A DNA stretch of 64,000 nt from Halicephalobus mephisto (lineage: Eukaryota; Nematoda; Chromadorea; Rhabditida; Panagrolaimidae), in assembly GCA_009193035.1 (NCBI GenBank), contig SWDT01000296.1, forward strand, positions 22,477-86,476. Direction: 5' to 3'. Every line of letters begins with the position of its first letter. The stretch's first letter is position 1. The translations under genes and the position numbers were made by a program. Under the pieces are notes generated by a model. That model was not told the origin of the DNA. It worked only from the letters and a program-made list of their open reading frames with translations, and ran no database searches. This document shows positions 24,901-34,700 of the stretch, piece by piece.

Positions 24901-27269
24901 TTAAATAAAAAATATTATTAAAGATTTTTAATTTTTTTAAATTTAAATAAAAATTATTATTAAAGATTTTTAATTTCCTAAATTTTAATTTAAATAAAAT
25001 TATTATTAAAGGTTTTTAATTTCTTAAATTTAAATAAAAATTATTATTAAAGATTTTTAATTTTTTAAATTCCTTAAATTTAAATAAAAGTATTAAATTT
25101 CAACTTTTTAGGGAAACTTTTTCACTATGGTACTATCTCACAATCCAGAAAAACTCCACGGAAAACAAGTCGAATGTATGAGTGTAGACTTCCACGGTCG
25201 TCCAAGTTCATTAAGTCGATTTATGGAAGGAAAAGGACGAACAAGAGACGGATTTAACGACGAAATTTGTCCTGGAATGGTCCACGAAGTTACTGTAGAA
25301 GTCAAAGCACAGTATATCATGCTTGAAAATACTGACAACGGTACTGCATGTAATACAATCCAACCAGGAGAAGATACAGAATTCGATTGTCGATCCAGAT
25401 GCCGATTAAAAATGATCAGAGAAATTTGTAACTGTACTGCTTTGACTCTTAGTTATCTCGAAACAGCCCAAAATCAACTACAGTACCCTTTGTGTGACTA
25501 CAGCAAATGCAATGTCGAGTAAGATTACTGTATTTTAATTCATTTTTCTTTTACTTTTTAGTGTACAAAACAAAAATTATTCCGACAAAAAATGCAGCGA
25601 AAAGTGCTATCGAGACTGTAACCAGATACGGTATGAAATCGACCACGAAACGAAAGGCAGAAGTGTCAGACCAGGTTAGATTTCTCAATTTAAAACTTTT
25701 TCGAGATTTTAGTTTTTAAAAATTCAATAAAATTTTAGAATTTTTTCAATTTGATAAAATTTTGGAATTTTTTTAATTCAGTAAAATTTAAGAATTTTTT
25801 TAATTCAATAAAATTTTGGAATTTTTTTAATTTAATAAAATTTTGGAATTTTTTTAATTTGATAAAATTTAGAATTTTTTTAATTCAATAAAATTTTGGA
25901 ATTTTTTGAAGGATTCTGAAGTCTTCCAGAATCCTGTCTAAATTTCTAAAACCTTTTAAAATTAAAAATGCTAGAAAACTAAAAATTCATGTCAGGATAA
26001 TTTTTTAGTAAAATTAATTTTTATAATTTCTAATAAAAATTTTAAAAAAACTAAAAATAATTTAATTTTTTATATTTTAAATTTCATAATTTCTAATAAA
26101 AGTTTAAAAAAAATAATTTAATTTTCTATAATATTTACTACAATTAAAACTAAAAAATTCTATTTTTAACTTTTATTTTCAATGATTTTTGACTTTTTTC
26201 AATTAGACAATTGCGCAATTTTTAAATTTTATTTTTCTTTGTTTATTGAGTTAAAAACCACTCAAAAATCATCCTAGGGCCGAGGTCTATAAAGAGGTCG
26301 ACATCAAAGTCAAAGTTAAAATCAAAACAAAGCCTGCAGCATCCATGCAACTTTTAACTAAATCTGTTCATACTTTTGTAGTTACATTTGTGAAGATTTC
26401 GAAATCAAAATCAAATCCGCAAGTTGCGCGCAACATTTTGACAAGTTTATCAACATCGAAATTAGAATTAAAATTAAATCTGCAGGTTGCATGCAACATT
26501 TTGACAAACTTATTAACATCGAAATTAAATCCGCAGGTTGCGCGCAACATTTTCACAATTTGATCAACATCGGAATTAAATCCGCAGGTTGCGCGCAATA
26601 ATTGACCAAATTTACCAACATCGAAACTAAAATTAAAATTAAATCCGCAGGTTGCGTGCAATATTTTGACAATTTGATCAACATCGAAACTAAAATTAAA
26701 ATTAAATCCGCAGGTTGCGTACAATAATTGACCAAATTGACCTGTCCAATTGTTATTCAAACATTCAATTTAATTTTGATATCGACTTTTATAAATTTCG
26801 GCAGAAAACAATCATCACACTTAAATTTGGCTTATTTGAACATATGTAAAAAAACGTTTAAAATATAATTTTAAATTTTCAAAAAAATTTTTAAAATATA
26901 ATTTTAAATTTTTCAAAAAAATGTATAAATTTTTATATTTTATTTTTAGATATTTCAACAGTGTATCTCAATTGGGGAAGTTTCGAATTCCTAACTCTCG
27001 AACAACACCGAATTTGGTCAATGACGACTTTCATAGCGGCTTTGGGCGGATCGATCGGGATGTGGCTCGGTTTGAGCATTCTTAGCTTACTTCAAGGAGC
27101 GACATATATTTTTTATCTTTTCCGAGAAAGTAAAAAAAAACAAAGAAAAAATTCTAATTTTTATTCAACAAATCCATTGTCAAATCCATTTAAACCAAAA
27201 ATTTCCGGACCTCCACCAAGTTATGAACATCAACAATCCGATCACAGAACAAACATTCAAGTCAATTAA
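21908..27269 (+). CDS. DEG/ENaC (degenerin) cation channel subunit
   Basis: Six exons join in phase: 21908-22094, 22578-23139, 23828-24566, 25112-25518, 25562-25674 and 26950-27269, giving 775 aa. A Ser/Thr-rich cytosolic N-terminus of about 275 residues precedes TM1 (GFWIIVSVLAILTF, about 283-300). Then comes the post-TM1 motif MAMPNITFCMSRPQAWSHF, where the family has FPAVTxC. The extracellular cysteine-rich region includes DCRSRCRLKMIREICNC and KKCSEKCYRDC. The YLNWGSFEFLTLEQ strand leads into TM2 with LGGSIGMWLGLSILSLLQ, where GLS (about 710-712) is the G-x-S selectivity filter. A short Pro-rich tail ends in SGPPPSYEHQ, a PPxY-like motif (in vertebrate ENaC this binds Nedd4). DEG/ENaC channels are trimeric Na+/cation channels gated by mechanical force, acid or peptides (established). 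I cannot assign a specific del/acd/asic orthologue. Confidence 0.93.
22095..22577. repeat. Intronic minisatellite (taaatttttaaataacttta)n in the channel gene
   Basis: About ten units of 19-25 bp fill the first intron. Confidence 0.85.
23340..23760. repeat. Dispersed GA/CT-armed element, three partial copies in the channel gene intron
   Basis: Same family as 8.17-8.62 kb: 'cccgcgcaaagagcgagtga', 'agtaaaaagtggcaaatctg', 'ctgtcctctctctctctct'. The first copy is strongly decayed. Confidence 0.85.
24620..25108. repeat. Intronic tandem repeat (attattaaagatttttaatt)n
   Basis: About nine units of 35-60 bp: 'taaataaaattattattaaa' followed by 'gatttttaatttcctaaat'. Confidence 0.85.
25700..25910. repeat. 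Intronic tandem repeat (ttaattcaataaaattttgg)n
   Basis: About seven units of 30-32 bp: 'gaatttttttaattcaataa' then 'aattttg'. Confidence 0.85.
26300..26755. repeat. Tandem repeat with the palindrome GTTGCGCGCAAC, in the last intron of the channel gene
   Basis: Six to seven units of 50-75 bp read 'taaatccgcaggttgcgcgc', 'aacattttgacaatttgatc', 'aacatcgaaattaaaatt'. The GTTGCGCGCAAC core is a perfect 12-bp palindrome in the best copies. Direct splicing from 25674 to 26950 keeps the phase, so this block is intronic. Confidence 0.9.
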
Positions 27270-27600
27270 TTTTTTTATACAAAAATCTATAAAAAAGTCG
27301 ACATCAAATTTGCAGTTTGCGTGCAACATTTATGCAAGCCAGTCAAAATCAAATTTGCAGTTTGCTTGCAACGTTCAACCAATTCAGTCGGTATTTCTAT
27401 GTTTATATTCATGAATATTTCGAAATTAAATCTGCACTTTGCTTGCAGCATTATGGCAGTTCGGTAAACATCAAAGTCAAAGTTGAACTTGCACCTTGCA
27501 TCCAATATTTAGACAAACTCAGACATTCATCACTATTTCGAAATCGAAATTAAACCTGCACCTTGCTTGCAATATTGTGGCAAGCTGGTTTATTTAATTG
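27270..27600. repeat. Second block of the GTTGC-type repeat, just 3' of the channel stop codon
   Basis: Related units: 'caaatttgcagtttgcgtgc' plus 'aacatttatgcaagccagtc', and 'taaacctgcaccttgcttgc' plus 'aatattgtggcaag'. These share the (C/T)TGCA-x-GTTTGC-x-TGCAAC core with the block at 26.3-26.75 kb. Confidence 0.8.
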
Positions 27601-27717
27601 TTGTGCAAAAATTTTGTTTAATTTTGATGTCGATTAATTTATAGATCTTGACATTTGGTTGTAATTAATAACCTCATTTTTAAAGAGCTTTTGAATAAAA
27701 TTAATAAATAAACCAAC

Positions 27718-27845
27718 CTGTACACATTGAAAGATGTAGGTTCTTCTGAATCCTCGGGCCGAACCCTCTGGGGCACGGAGGCGAACCTGATCGGCTGGAC
27801 TGACCCATCCGGCGGTCGTGAACTCGAGGTTTTTGGCATATAACC
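27718..27845 (-). CDS. Orphan internal exon of an unidentified gene
   Basis: A 128-bp GC-rich island is flanked on the minus strand by a perfect acceptor (TTCTTTTCAG|GG) and donor (GTACAG|GTTGGT). Two frames are open. One reads LYAKNLEFTTAGWVSPADQ...FRRTYIFQCVQ and uses optimal codons (GCC, AAC, CTC, TTC, ATC), so it is the likelier one. The other reads GYMPKTSSSRPPDG.... No partner exons were identified. Confidence 0.4.
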
Positions 27846-27879
27846 CTGAAAAGAAGAATTCATATATCAAAACTAAATT

Positions 27880-28620
27880 AAAAACAAGAAAAATTAAAAA
27901 ACGTAAGAAAATTCAAAAAAATTCAGACACGTTGCACTACTTCCAAAAAATAAAATTTTCCATCTAAAATCCACCTATTTTGGAATAAAATCTACCTCTT
28001 CATCGTATTATCTACGTAAATTATTAAAGTTAAATCTTAAGGGAGATTTAGTACATGAAATCGTCAAAGATCTTCAAAAATAAAAAGTTTGAATAAAACC
28101 CTTAAAAATAAATCTTCATATATAAAATTCACAACAGTTACAAATAGTTCACGATGTTTGTTCGAAATAAATACAAAAGAAATTTTGAAAAAGAATTCAT
28201 ATATGAAATCATCAAAGATCTTTAAAAATTGAAAAATTTGAAATAAAATACTTAAAATTAATTTTCATATATAAAATTCACGACAATTACAGATAGTTAA
28301 CAACATTTGTTTAAAATAAGAGGAAATTACATCCTGAAAAAATTGATATATGAAATCGTCAAAGATCTTTAAAAATTAAAAAATTTGAATAAAAATTTTA
28401 AAATTAAATCTTCATATATAAATTTCACGACAGTTATAGATAGTTCACGATGTTTGTTCGAAATAGATACAAAAGAAATTTTGAAAAAGAATTCATATAT
28501 GAAATCATCAAAGATCTTTAAAAATTGAAAAATTTGAAATAAAATTCTTAAAAATAAACTTTCATATATCAATTTCGCGAAATTTACTGAAATTCAACAT
28601 TGATTATTCAAAATAAATTT
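27880..28620. repeat. Tandem repeat, about 146-bp units
   Basis: Four units of 'catatatgaaatcatcaaag', 'atctttaaaaattgaaaaat', 'ttcatatataaaattcacga' and 'cagttacaaatagttcacga'. Confidence 0.9.
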
Positions 28621-28780
28621 AAAAAATCAACAAACTGATAAATTTAGAAAATTAAATATGAAATTTCATAATACATTCAAAAACTGCGAAAAATTTTTAA
28701 AAGTACTTTAAATAATAATAAAATTACCAATAATTAACTAAATATCACCCTAATTATTAAATAAAAACTAAAAATTTAAT

Positions 28781-28897
28781 TTAAATAATAAAAAGTAAAA
28801 AATTCAGAATCCAACGATGTTCGTTCTTTTGATTCCATTTATTCCAAAAAACTCCACGATTTTCCTCGCAAGAACCTTCTTTCCTCAGTTTGGTCAT
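28781..28897 (-). CDS. Small ORF, 38 aa, possible microprotein or first exon
   Basis: The ATG at 28897 follows an acceptor-like TTGACAG 6 nt earlier and opens a 38-codon frame ending in TAA at 28783-28781. The peptide begins MTKLRKEGSCEENRG, contains WNKWNQK and ends in a hydrophobic run WILNFLLFII. Base composition is higher-GC than the flanks for the first 70 bp. It may be the first exon of the gene that owns the exon at 27718-27845, but no convincing donor was found. I do not recognise it. Confidence 0.3.
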   Translation of the reverse strand: MTKLRKEGSCEENRGVFWNKWNQKNEHRWILNFLLFII

Positions 28898-29037
28898 GCA
28901 AAACTGTCAATCAAAAACAGGTGATGTTTGTCAAAATTTTATGTATATATCCATAATTTCAAAAAATCTTTAAAATTTACAAAAAAAAATTAAGAATCAA
29001 TGCACAATTAAACTGAAAATTCGAAATTTAAGAAAAT

Positions 29038-31296
29038 TCAAAAAAGTTCATCTGACAATTCCAAATTTCTTTCGTCATCGTTGTTTATAACCACCGTCGG
29101 AATTTGTTCTTTTATTTCTTCCAAATTTTGTTTGATTATATTTTTTTTCGATTCTTTCAGTTCATATGTGTTTTTTTCTACTTTTATCCGTTTCGGCGAT
29201 GGTTGATTTTCTTTATCTAAAATTTTATTCCTGGTTCCTTGAGTCGAAAATTTTTTCTTTTCTGATATATCGTCAGGATTTTTCGTCAAATCTTCCGGAT
29301 CATAGATTATATATTGATTCTTATTTTTTTCTGAAAGAAAAGCTTTGGCAAATTCTATACAAACAGGATTCGGCTCGACAAAGGCAATTCTCGTCCGTAA
29401 AAGTTGCAAATCACTCGAGTACAACCTCCGGACGACGTCCAGCATCTTCGAGGCGATTTTCTGTCTTCTTATCGACGGATGAATCCAGAGTCTCTCGATA
29501 GATATAAATCCATGTTTTGGGTGATCGTCTTTGTAAATCTAAAAAAGTAAATATATTGCAAAAATTAAAATTACGAAATCATCTTGAAATTTTTCAAACT
29601 TTCCCGAAACCTTTTGGAATATCTGCTTTCATATATGAAACAAAATTTTAACGAAATTGTGGAAGAATTCAAAAACTCCAACAAGATTCTAAAAAATTCG
29701 AAATAGTTTGAGATTTTTAAAGATTTTAGAAGTCTCCAAAGTTTCAAATTTCATACAATTTCAAGTTTTAATTGATTTTAAAGGTTTCAGAAATCTTTAA
29801 AATTTCAAAACCATCTAGAATTCAAGTTTTCAGATAATTTTAGAACTTTTTTTATATTCTGGAAAATTTTAGAAATTTTAAAAATACTTTTAAAGATTTC
29901 AAAATGTTTTAAGATAAAAATTCGAAGGATTTTAGAACTTTTTTTAGATTCTGGAAAGTTTCAAAATCTCGTATTGCATTCTGAAGTTCTGGAAATTTCT
30001 AGAATTCTCACTTTACAATGCCGAAATACTCACTTTTGCTCTCGGCATTAACTTGGCCACAGACACTCGTTCTGTCAAGACGACTCCTCCGATGAAACTG
30101 GGGTCTTTGGTGGTCCCGTCGACGACGAATAAGTAGCCGATTTGGGATTTATCCGGAGAAAAAACCGGAACATCGTCGCAGATTCCGATTTGAGGATCGA
30201 CCAATTCTTTGACGACATTCTCGAATCTTGTTTTCAAAGTAGATCTGGGTTTGGAGTTAACCTGGAATATGACTCCGTTGATCTTGCCGGCAATGACCTC
30301 ATGATATGCTTTTCTGAAATCAAATTTGAAGTAGAAACAGTGTGAAAAGTTAAAATTAACTTTATTCTATAATGATCTGGAGGAATTCTCGGAAAATTTT
30401 AGGGACCAAATCAAGCTACATGAGAAACTTGTTTAATTTGATAGGTATTTCGTAATCATTTATATTAATGTAAAAATTAAAGTTATAATGGACTACGAGA
30501 TCGTCTTAGGATGGAATTTTAAAAGTTTGGAAGTCAAACAACCCACGTGAGAAACTTGTTTAATTTGGTAGGTATTTCGTAATCAGCTTTTTAGAAATAT
30601 ATTTTCTCTAAATTTATCTCAAATCTTCTAAACCATGGTTATATATGATAAATAACCCTCTGTCTATCTTTTAGGATTAGTTTTTATATAAGGAAAATAT
30701 TTATAAAAGTTAAATTTTGCAATTCTACAAGATTCCGTAATTAGCTTTTTAGGATTATATTTCTCCTAAATTTACTCAAGAACTTCTAAATTACAGTTAA
30801 ATAAGGTAAATAGCCTTCTGTCTATCTTTTAGGATTAGTTTTTATATATGAAAAGTACACAAAAACACGGGAAAACCACAACCCCAAAGTACCCTATCGA
30901 ATAAGTAATTTTTTAAATAAAAATAAAACTTACGATTTCCACGAATTTAAATTCCTGTTATCCACTCTGAAGAACTTTGTCTGAGTAAATCTATTGTGGT
31001 ACTCGTTGTGGGCTTGTTTGTCCCTAGGAACGTCGACGGAATACACCATTCCACACTAAAGACCAACATAAAAAATAAAATTGATATATAAAACTTACTT
31101 GTAAACAATTGGTCATTCCAACATTCTTCTGTCCAGCATCAATAATCAACTGCTTCGGGTCTTCTGAAGGCAGTTTTCGTTTTCTGCTTCCGTTGACGGG
31201 GGTACTTGTACAAACAGGATGAACTTTTTCTAAGTTTAACGGCGAACCAAAAACCGTCCTGATATCTTGATCCTTTAGTTTCTGCACTTTATCCAT
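29038..31296 (-). CDS. Cohesin acetyltransferase (ESCO/Eco1 family)
   Basis: Four exons (31296-31099, 31055-30934, 30313-30034, 29538-29038) join in phase to give 366 aa. After a short basic N-terminus comes a C2H2-type zinc finger, C64-x2-C67-x14-H82-x3-H86 (NCLQCGMVYSV...AHNEYH). The ESCO-specific acetyltransferase follows: IAGKINGVIFQVN, GYLFVVDGTTKDPSFIGGVV, and the acetyl-CoA motif IERLWIHPSIRRQKIASKML (RRQKIA at about 224-229; human has RRKKIAS). Eco1 acetylates SMC3 to lock cohesin on sister chromatids during S phase (established). The last 85 or so residues beyond the usual domain end are Lys/Glu-rich with a PSPKRIKVEK nuclear-localisation-like motif. Two E2F-type sites lie just upstream of the ATG. 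Confidence 0.9.
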
Positions 31297-31343
31297 GATA
31301 TCATCGAAAAAATAAAGAATAAAAACAGGAGAAAAATAAAAAA

Positions 31344-31396
31344 GCGCGAAATCACAAATGTCGGAAAACCGTCTTTCGCAATTTGAGTTTCCCGCC
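31344..31396 (-). promoter_or_regulatory. Two E2F-type sites upstream of the cohesin acetyltransferase
   Basis: GCGCGAAA at 31344-31351 (TTTCGCGC on the minus strand) and TTTCCCGCC at 31388-31396 both match the E2F consensus TTTSSCGC. They lie 48 and 92 bp upstream of the ATG at 31296. No splice acceptor is seen directly before the ATG, so the promoter is probably local. Binding by EFL-1/DPL-1 is inference. Confidence 0.5.
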
Positions 31397-31519
31397 AAAG
31401 CAACGAGACCAGAAAAATGGAATAACTGGCCAGGAATTACGAAATGTAAATTCAAAAGTTTCCAGGTCCTGAAAAGAAAACAATTTTTACATAACATTCG
31501 TTTCGTGAAAAAAACCACT

Positions 31520-31740
31520 TTAAAACATTTTTTTTTATTTTTCTTTATTTTTAAAAGTTTTTCTTATTTTTTTTTTGATTTTTTAAATTTTTTTCCTAAA
31601 ATTTTTGAATTTTGAAGGAAAAATGTTCTTTAATTTTTTTGGATTTAAAATTTTTGTTTTTTTTTTGGATTTTTTAATATTTTTTAATATTTTTTAATAT
31701 TTTTTTATATTTATTGATATGCAATATTGCGAATAATCCC
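31520..31740. other. T-rich spacer between esterase and cohesin acetyltransferase genes
   Basis: Poly-T and (taatatttt)n with no gene. It holds the esterase 3' end: TTTATTGCAA on the minus strand just past the stop gives an AATAAA-like context. Confidence 0.4.
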
Positions 31741-31768
31741 GTTGCAATAAAAAATGACAAAAATGCTC

Positions 31769-34700
31769 TCATCGAATATCCTTGATTCCAATCGAAAAAT
31801 CAGCATATTCTTCTTCGTCGATCATCGTCATCATCTGGTGGATGGAGTCAAAATGAGCAGCTTGTTTTTCGAATCTTTGATGATCGAAGGAATTTTTCAT
31901 CTGAGGATCGGATTTTATTATTAAATGTCTTTCTGGAAATTCTTCAGAAATCGGAAGCCATTCGGGCCAGGTCCTGGATTCTTCGTTTTTCCCGTTGGGA
32001 TTCCCGTACTTGGCCAAGTTAGTCAAAATGGTGCACATCATGTTTGTTATTTTCCTGTCCTTGGAGGTCCTCGTGTAAGGTCCGACGAACATATTCACGT
32101 CGAAAATCGCGTTGATTTCAGAACAGTGTGTTGGTCCTGGAGAAAATTTTCGATTTAAAAATTAGTAAAAATACAAAAATCATCGTTCATGTCAAGAATT
32201 GCGTTTTTGGATTTTTTTGAAAATGAATTTCGAGTACTGGTCCCGACAAGAACGATGTTCAACATTTTTACAGTAATCGATTAACTTTTTAGAAATTTTA
32301 CACCTACCGTAAAATGGCAAATAAAAACCCAAAGATTTAAGCGATTGAGGGTTGAAATGATGAAAGTCATAAGAGTATACGGTAGAGCCGTTCTCAACGA
32401 GTTTTTTGCAGAGATTGTAATGGGGTACTCCATTAGTAGTGTCTCCGATTAGCTAAAAATAAATTTAAAAAATATATTAATTTTAAAAAAATAATTTTAA
32501 AAATATATTAATTCAAAAAATATATTAATTTAAAAAAGTATTAAAAAAAATAAATTAAAAAAAAATATTAACTAAAAATAAAGTTTAAAAATATATTAAT
32601 TCAAAAAATATTTATTTTTAAAAATAATTAATTTTAAAAACAACTTACATTAACTATTGTTTTTTGTAATTCTTTTTTATTTAATGATGAAGCTTCGTTA
32701 AGGCCATACAGGCTCTCCCAGGCCTTGTAGGTTATCTGCTGGCTTTTGTCAACGAGTGCATTTGCTTCTAGAATCAGGGCTGATGCTCGGAGTTTGACAA
32801 ATTTTACTAATTTTCTGTCCACTTTCTTCATCCCAAGGGCTACTGTAATAAATTACGAATTAATTATTTTAAAATAAAAATAGGAAATTTTAGAAAAAAA
32901 ATAAATTTCGAAATATTGAAGGTAAAAAGGTATAATAGAAAAGAAGAGAAAGAAAAAGAGAGAGAAGAAGGGAGAGAGAGAGAAAAAGAAAGAGAGAGAA
33001 AAAGGAAAAGAGAGAGAAGAAGAGAGAGAGAAGAAGGGAGAGAGAGAGAAAAAGAAAGAGAGAAAGAAAAAAGAAAAAGAGAGAGAAAAAGAAAAAGAAA
33101 AAAAGGAAAAGAGAGAGAAGAGAGAAAAGACCAACTAAATACGTGTTTCGCACCCACGTAAAAGAGGAAAATTTGAGCAAGAGAGATCTTGCAACGAAAA
33201 GGAGAAGACGCGAGCGGGAAAGTTTTTGTTTTACTCTTATTATCAATTGTAAGAAGTTTTGTAATTTTTTTAGATACAGGGAAATCGCTATCTGGTCTCG
33301 GGCGGTGCGACAAAAGATATAGTAAACTTTGTAGATTTCTTCACAGACAATTTTTATAATTTTGCGGTTTAAAACTTACAAAATAACAATCCTTCGTATT
33401 GAGCGTTGCCGGTTAGGATGATTTTTTTCGGAGATGCTTTTCTGAGTTCCGACAGTGGCTTCGGAAGGAAGTCCCCGTCGATCACGGGGGTCAGGGGCAG
33501 TTGCATGGATTCGAATATCTCGGTCATTCCGACCATTGTTAATCCTAATTTATCCGCCGGAACTGTCATCATGAACTTCATCAGAGCCACATTGTCGGAT
33601 TTCGTCCATTTGCCAGGGGAAGGTTTTTTGAAGCCCAATTCGAGGGCCTTGATTCTGGAATTTCTGGCGACCCTGCATCTGGGGGAGACGGACCAGATGG
33701 TTTCGGCGTTGCCACCCATGAGGACCGCTTTCCCGAAAAGGTCCCTGGTGTACGGCGACAGACACAGCAGATCGCAACTGACGCCCCCGGCCGACTGTCC
33801 GAAGAGAGTCACGTTATCCGGATCTCCTCCGAAGCCTCCAATGTTGTCCTTGACGAACTTCAAAGCCATGTACTGATCCCACAGACCGTTATTTCCAGGA
33901 CAGATTTCGTCGTCAGTAGAGAAGTACCCCAAGAACCCCAGACGGTACTGTATCGTCACAACCACGACCCCCAAAGAAACCAGATTTCTGCAGATCTTCG
34001 AATAACGGTACTTAACGGCCGAATCCATCACGAAACCCCCTCCGTGGACGTACACCATCACGGGGAAGCGGTCCGTTCCCTCAGGGGGATCCCAATCAGG
34101 GGTCATGATGTTCAAGTAAAGACAATCTTCGCTTTTCCCTGTTCTTAGTTCTACAGTATCCCAGATGAAGTCCTTCTGGATCGACCGGGATTTGTACTTC
34201 GTCGTTCTGAGGATACCCTCCCAAGGCTCTGGGGGTTGTGGTTTCTGAAAAAAGTTTATTTTTAAATTATAAAAATCAAGAATTTTTTCAAACAAATTTA
34301 AAAATTCAAATAATTTTAGAAAATTGAATTTTTGTTTGTACAAAAAAAGTTTAATTTTTGGACCAGTAACAAATGCCAAATATTTATGAAAAATATAACC
34401 ATTGTATCACATTTCGAAGTTTTATATGAAACCAAAAGTTACTTTTTTATGTAAATTTAATACAACTATGTATTGCATCTAATATATCAGATATATCAAA
34501 GCCGTTCTAATGTATAAATGTATCATATACAATCCACCGATATCAACACAAAAAATTGTAACTTTTTAATCAGTAACAAATCAAAATCGTCACAAATGCC
34601 AAATATTTATGAAAAATGCGACGATTTTATCACATTTCGAAATTTTATATGAAACCAAAAGTTACTTTTTTGTGTAAATTTAATACAACTACGTATTGCA

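Noticed and set aside
26275..26345. Extra channel exon starting GGCCGAGGTC after CCTAG at 26278
   Set aside because: It leads into repeat sequence and a stop in the correct phase; direct splicing to 26950 fits the family sequence.
26368..26760. Minus-strand ORF with repeated ATCGFNFNFSFDV
   Set aside because: Product of the intronic tandem repeat; splicing 25674 to 26950 keeps the channel's phase and there are no independent signals.
32853..33313. Minus-strand Phe/Leu/Ser ORFs up to 149 codons
   Set aside because: Translation of the polypyrimidine tract within an esterase intron; the flanking esterase exons join in phase without it.
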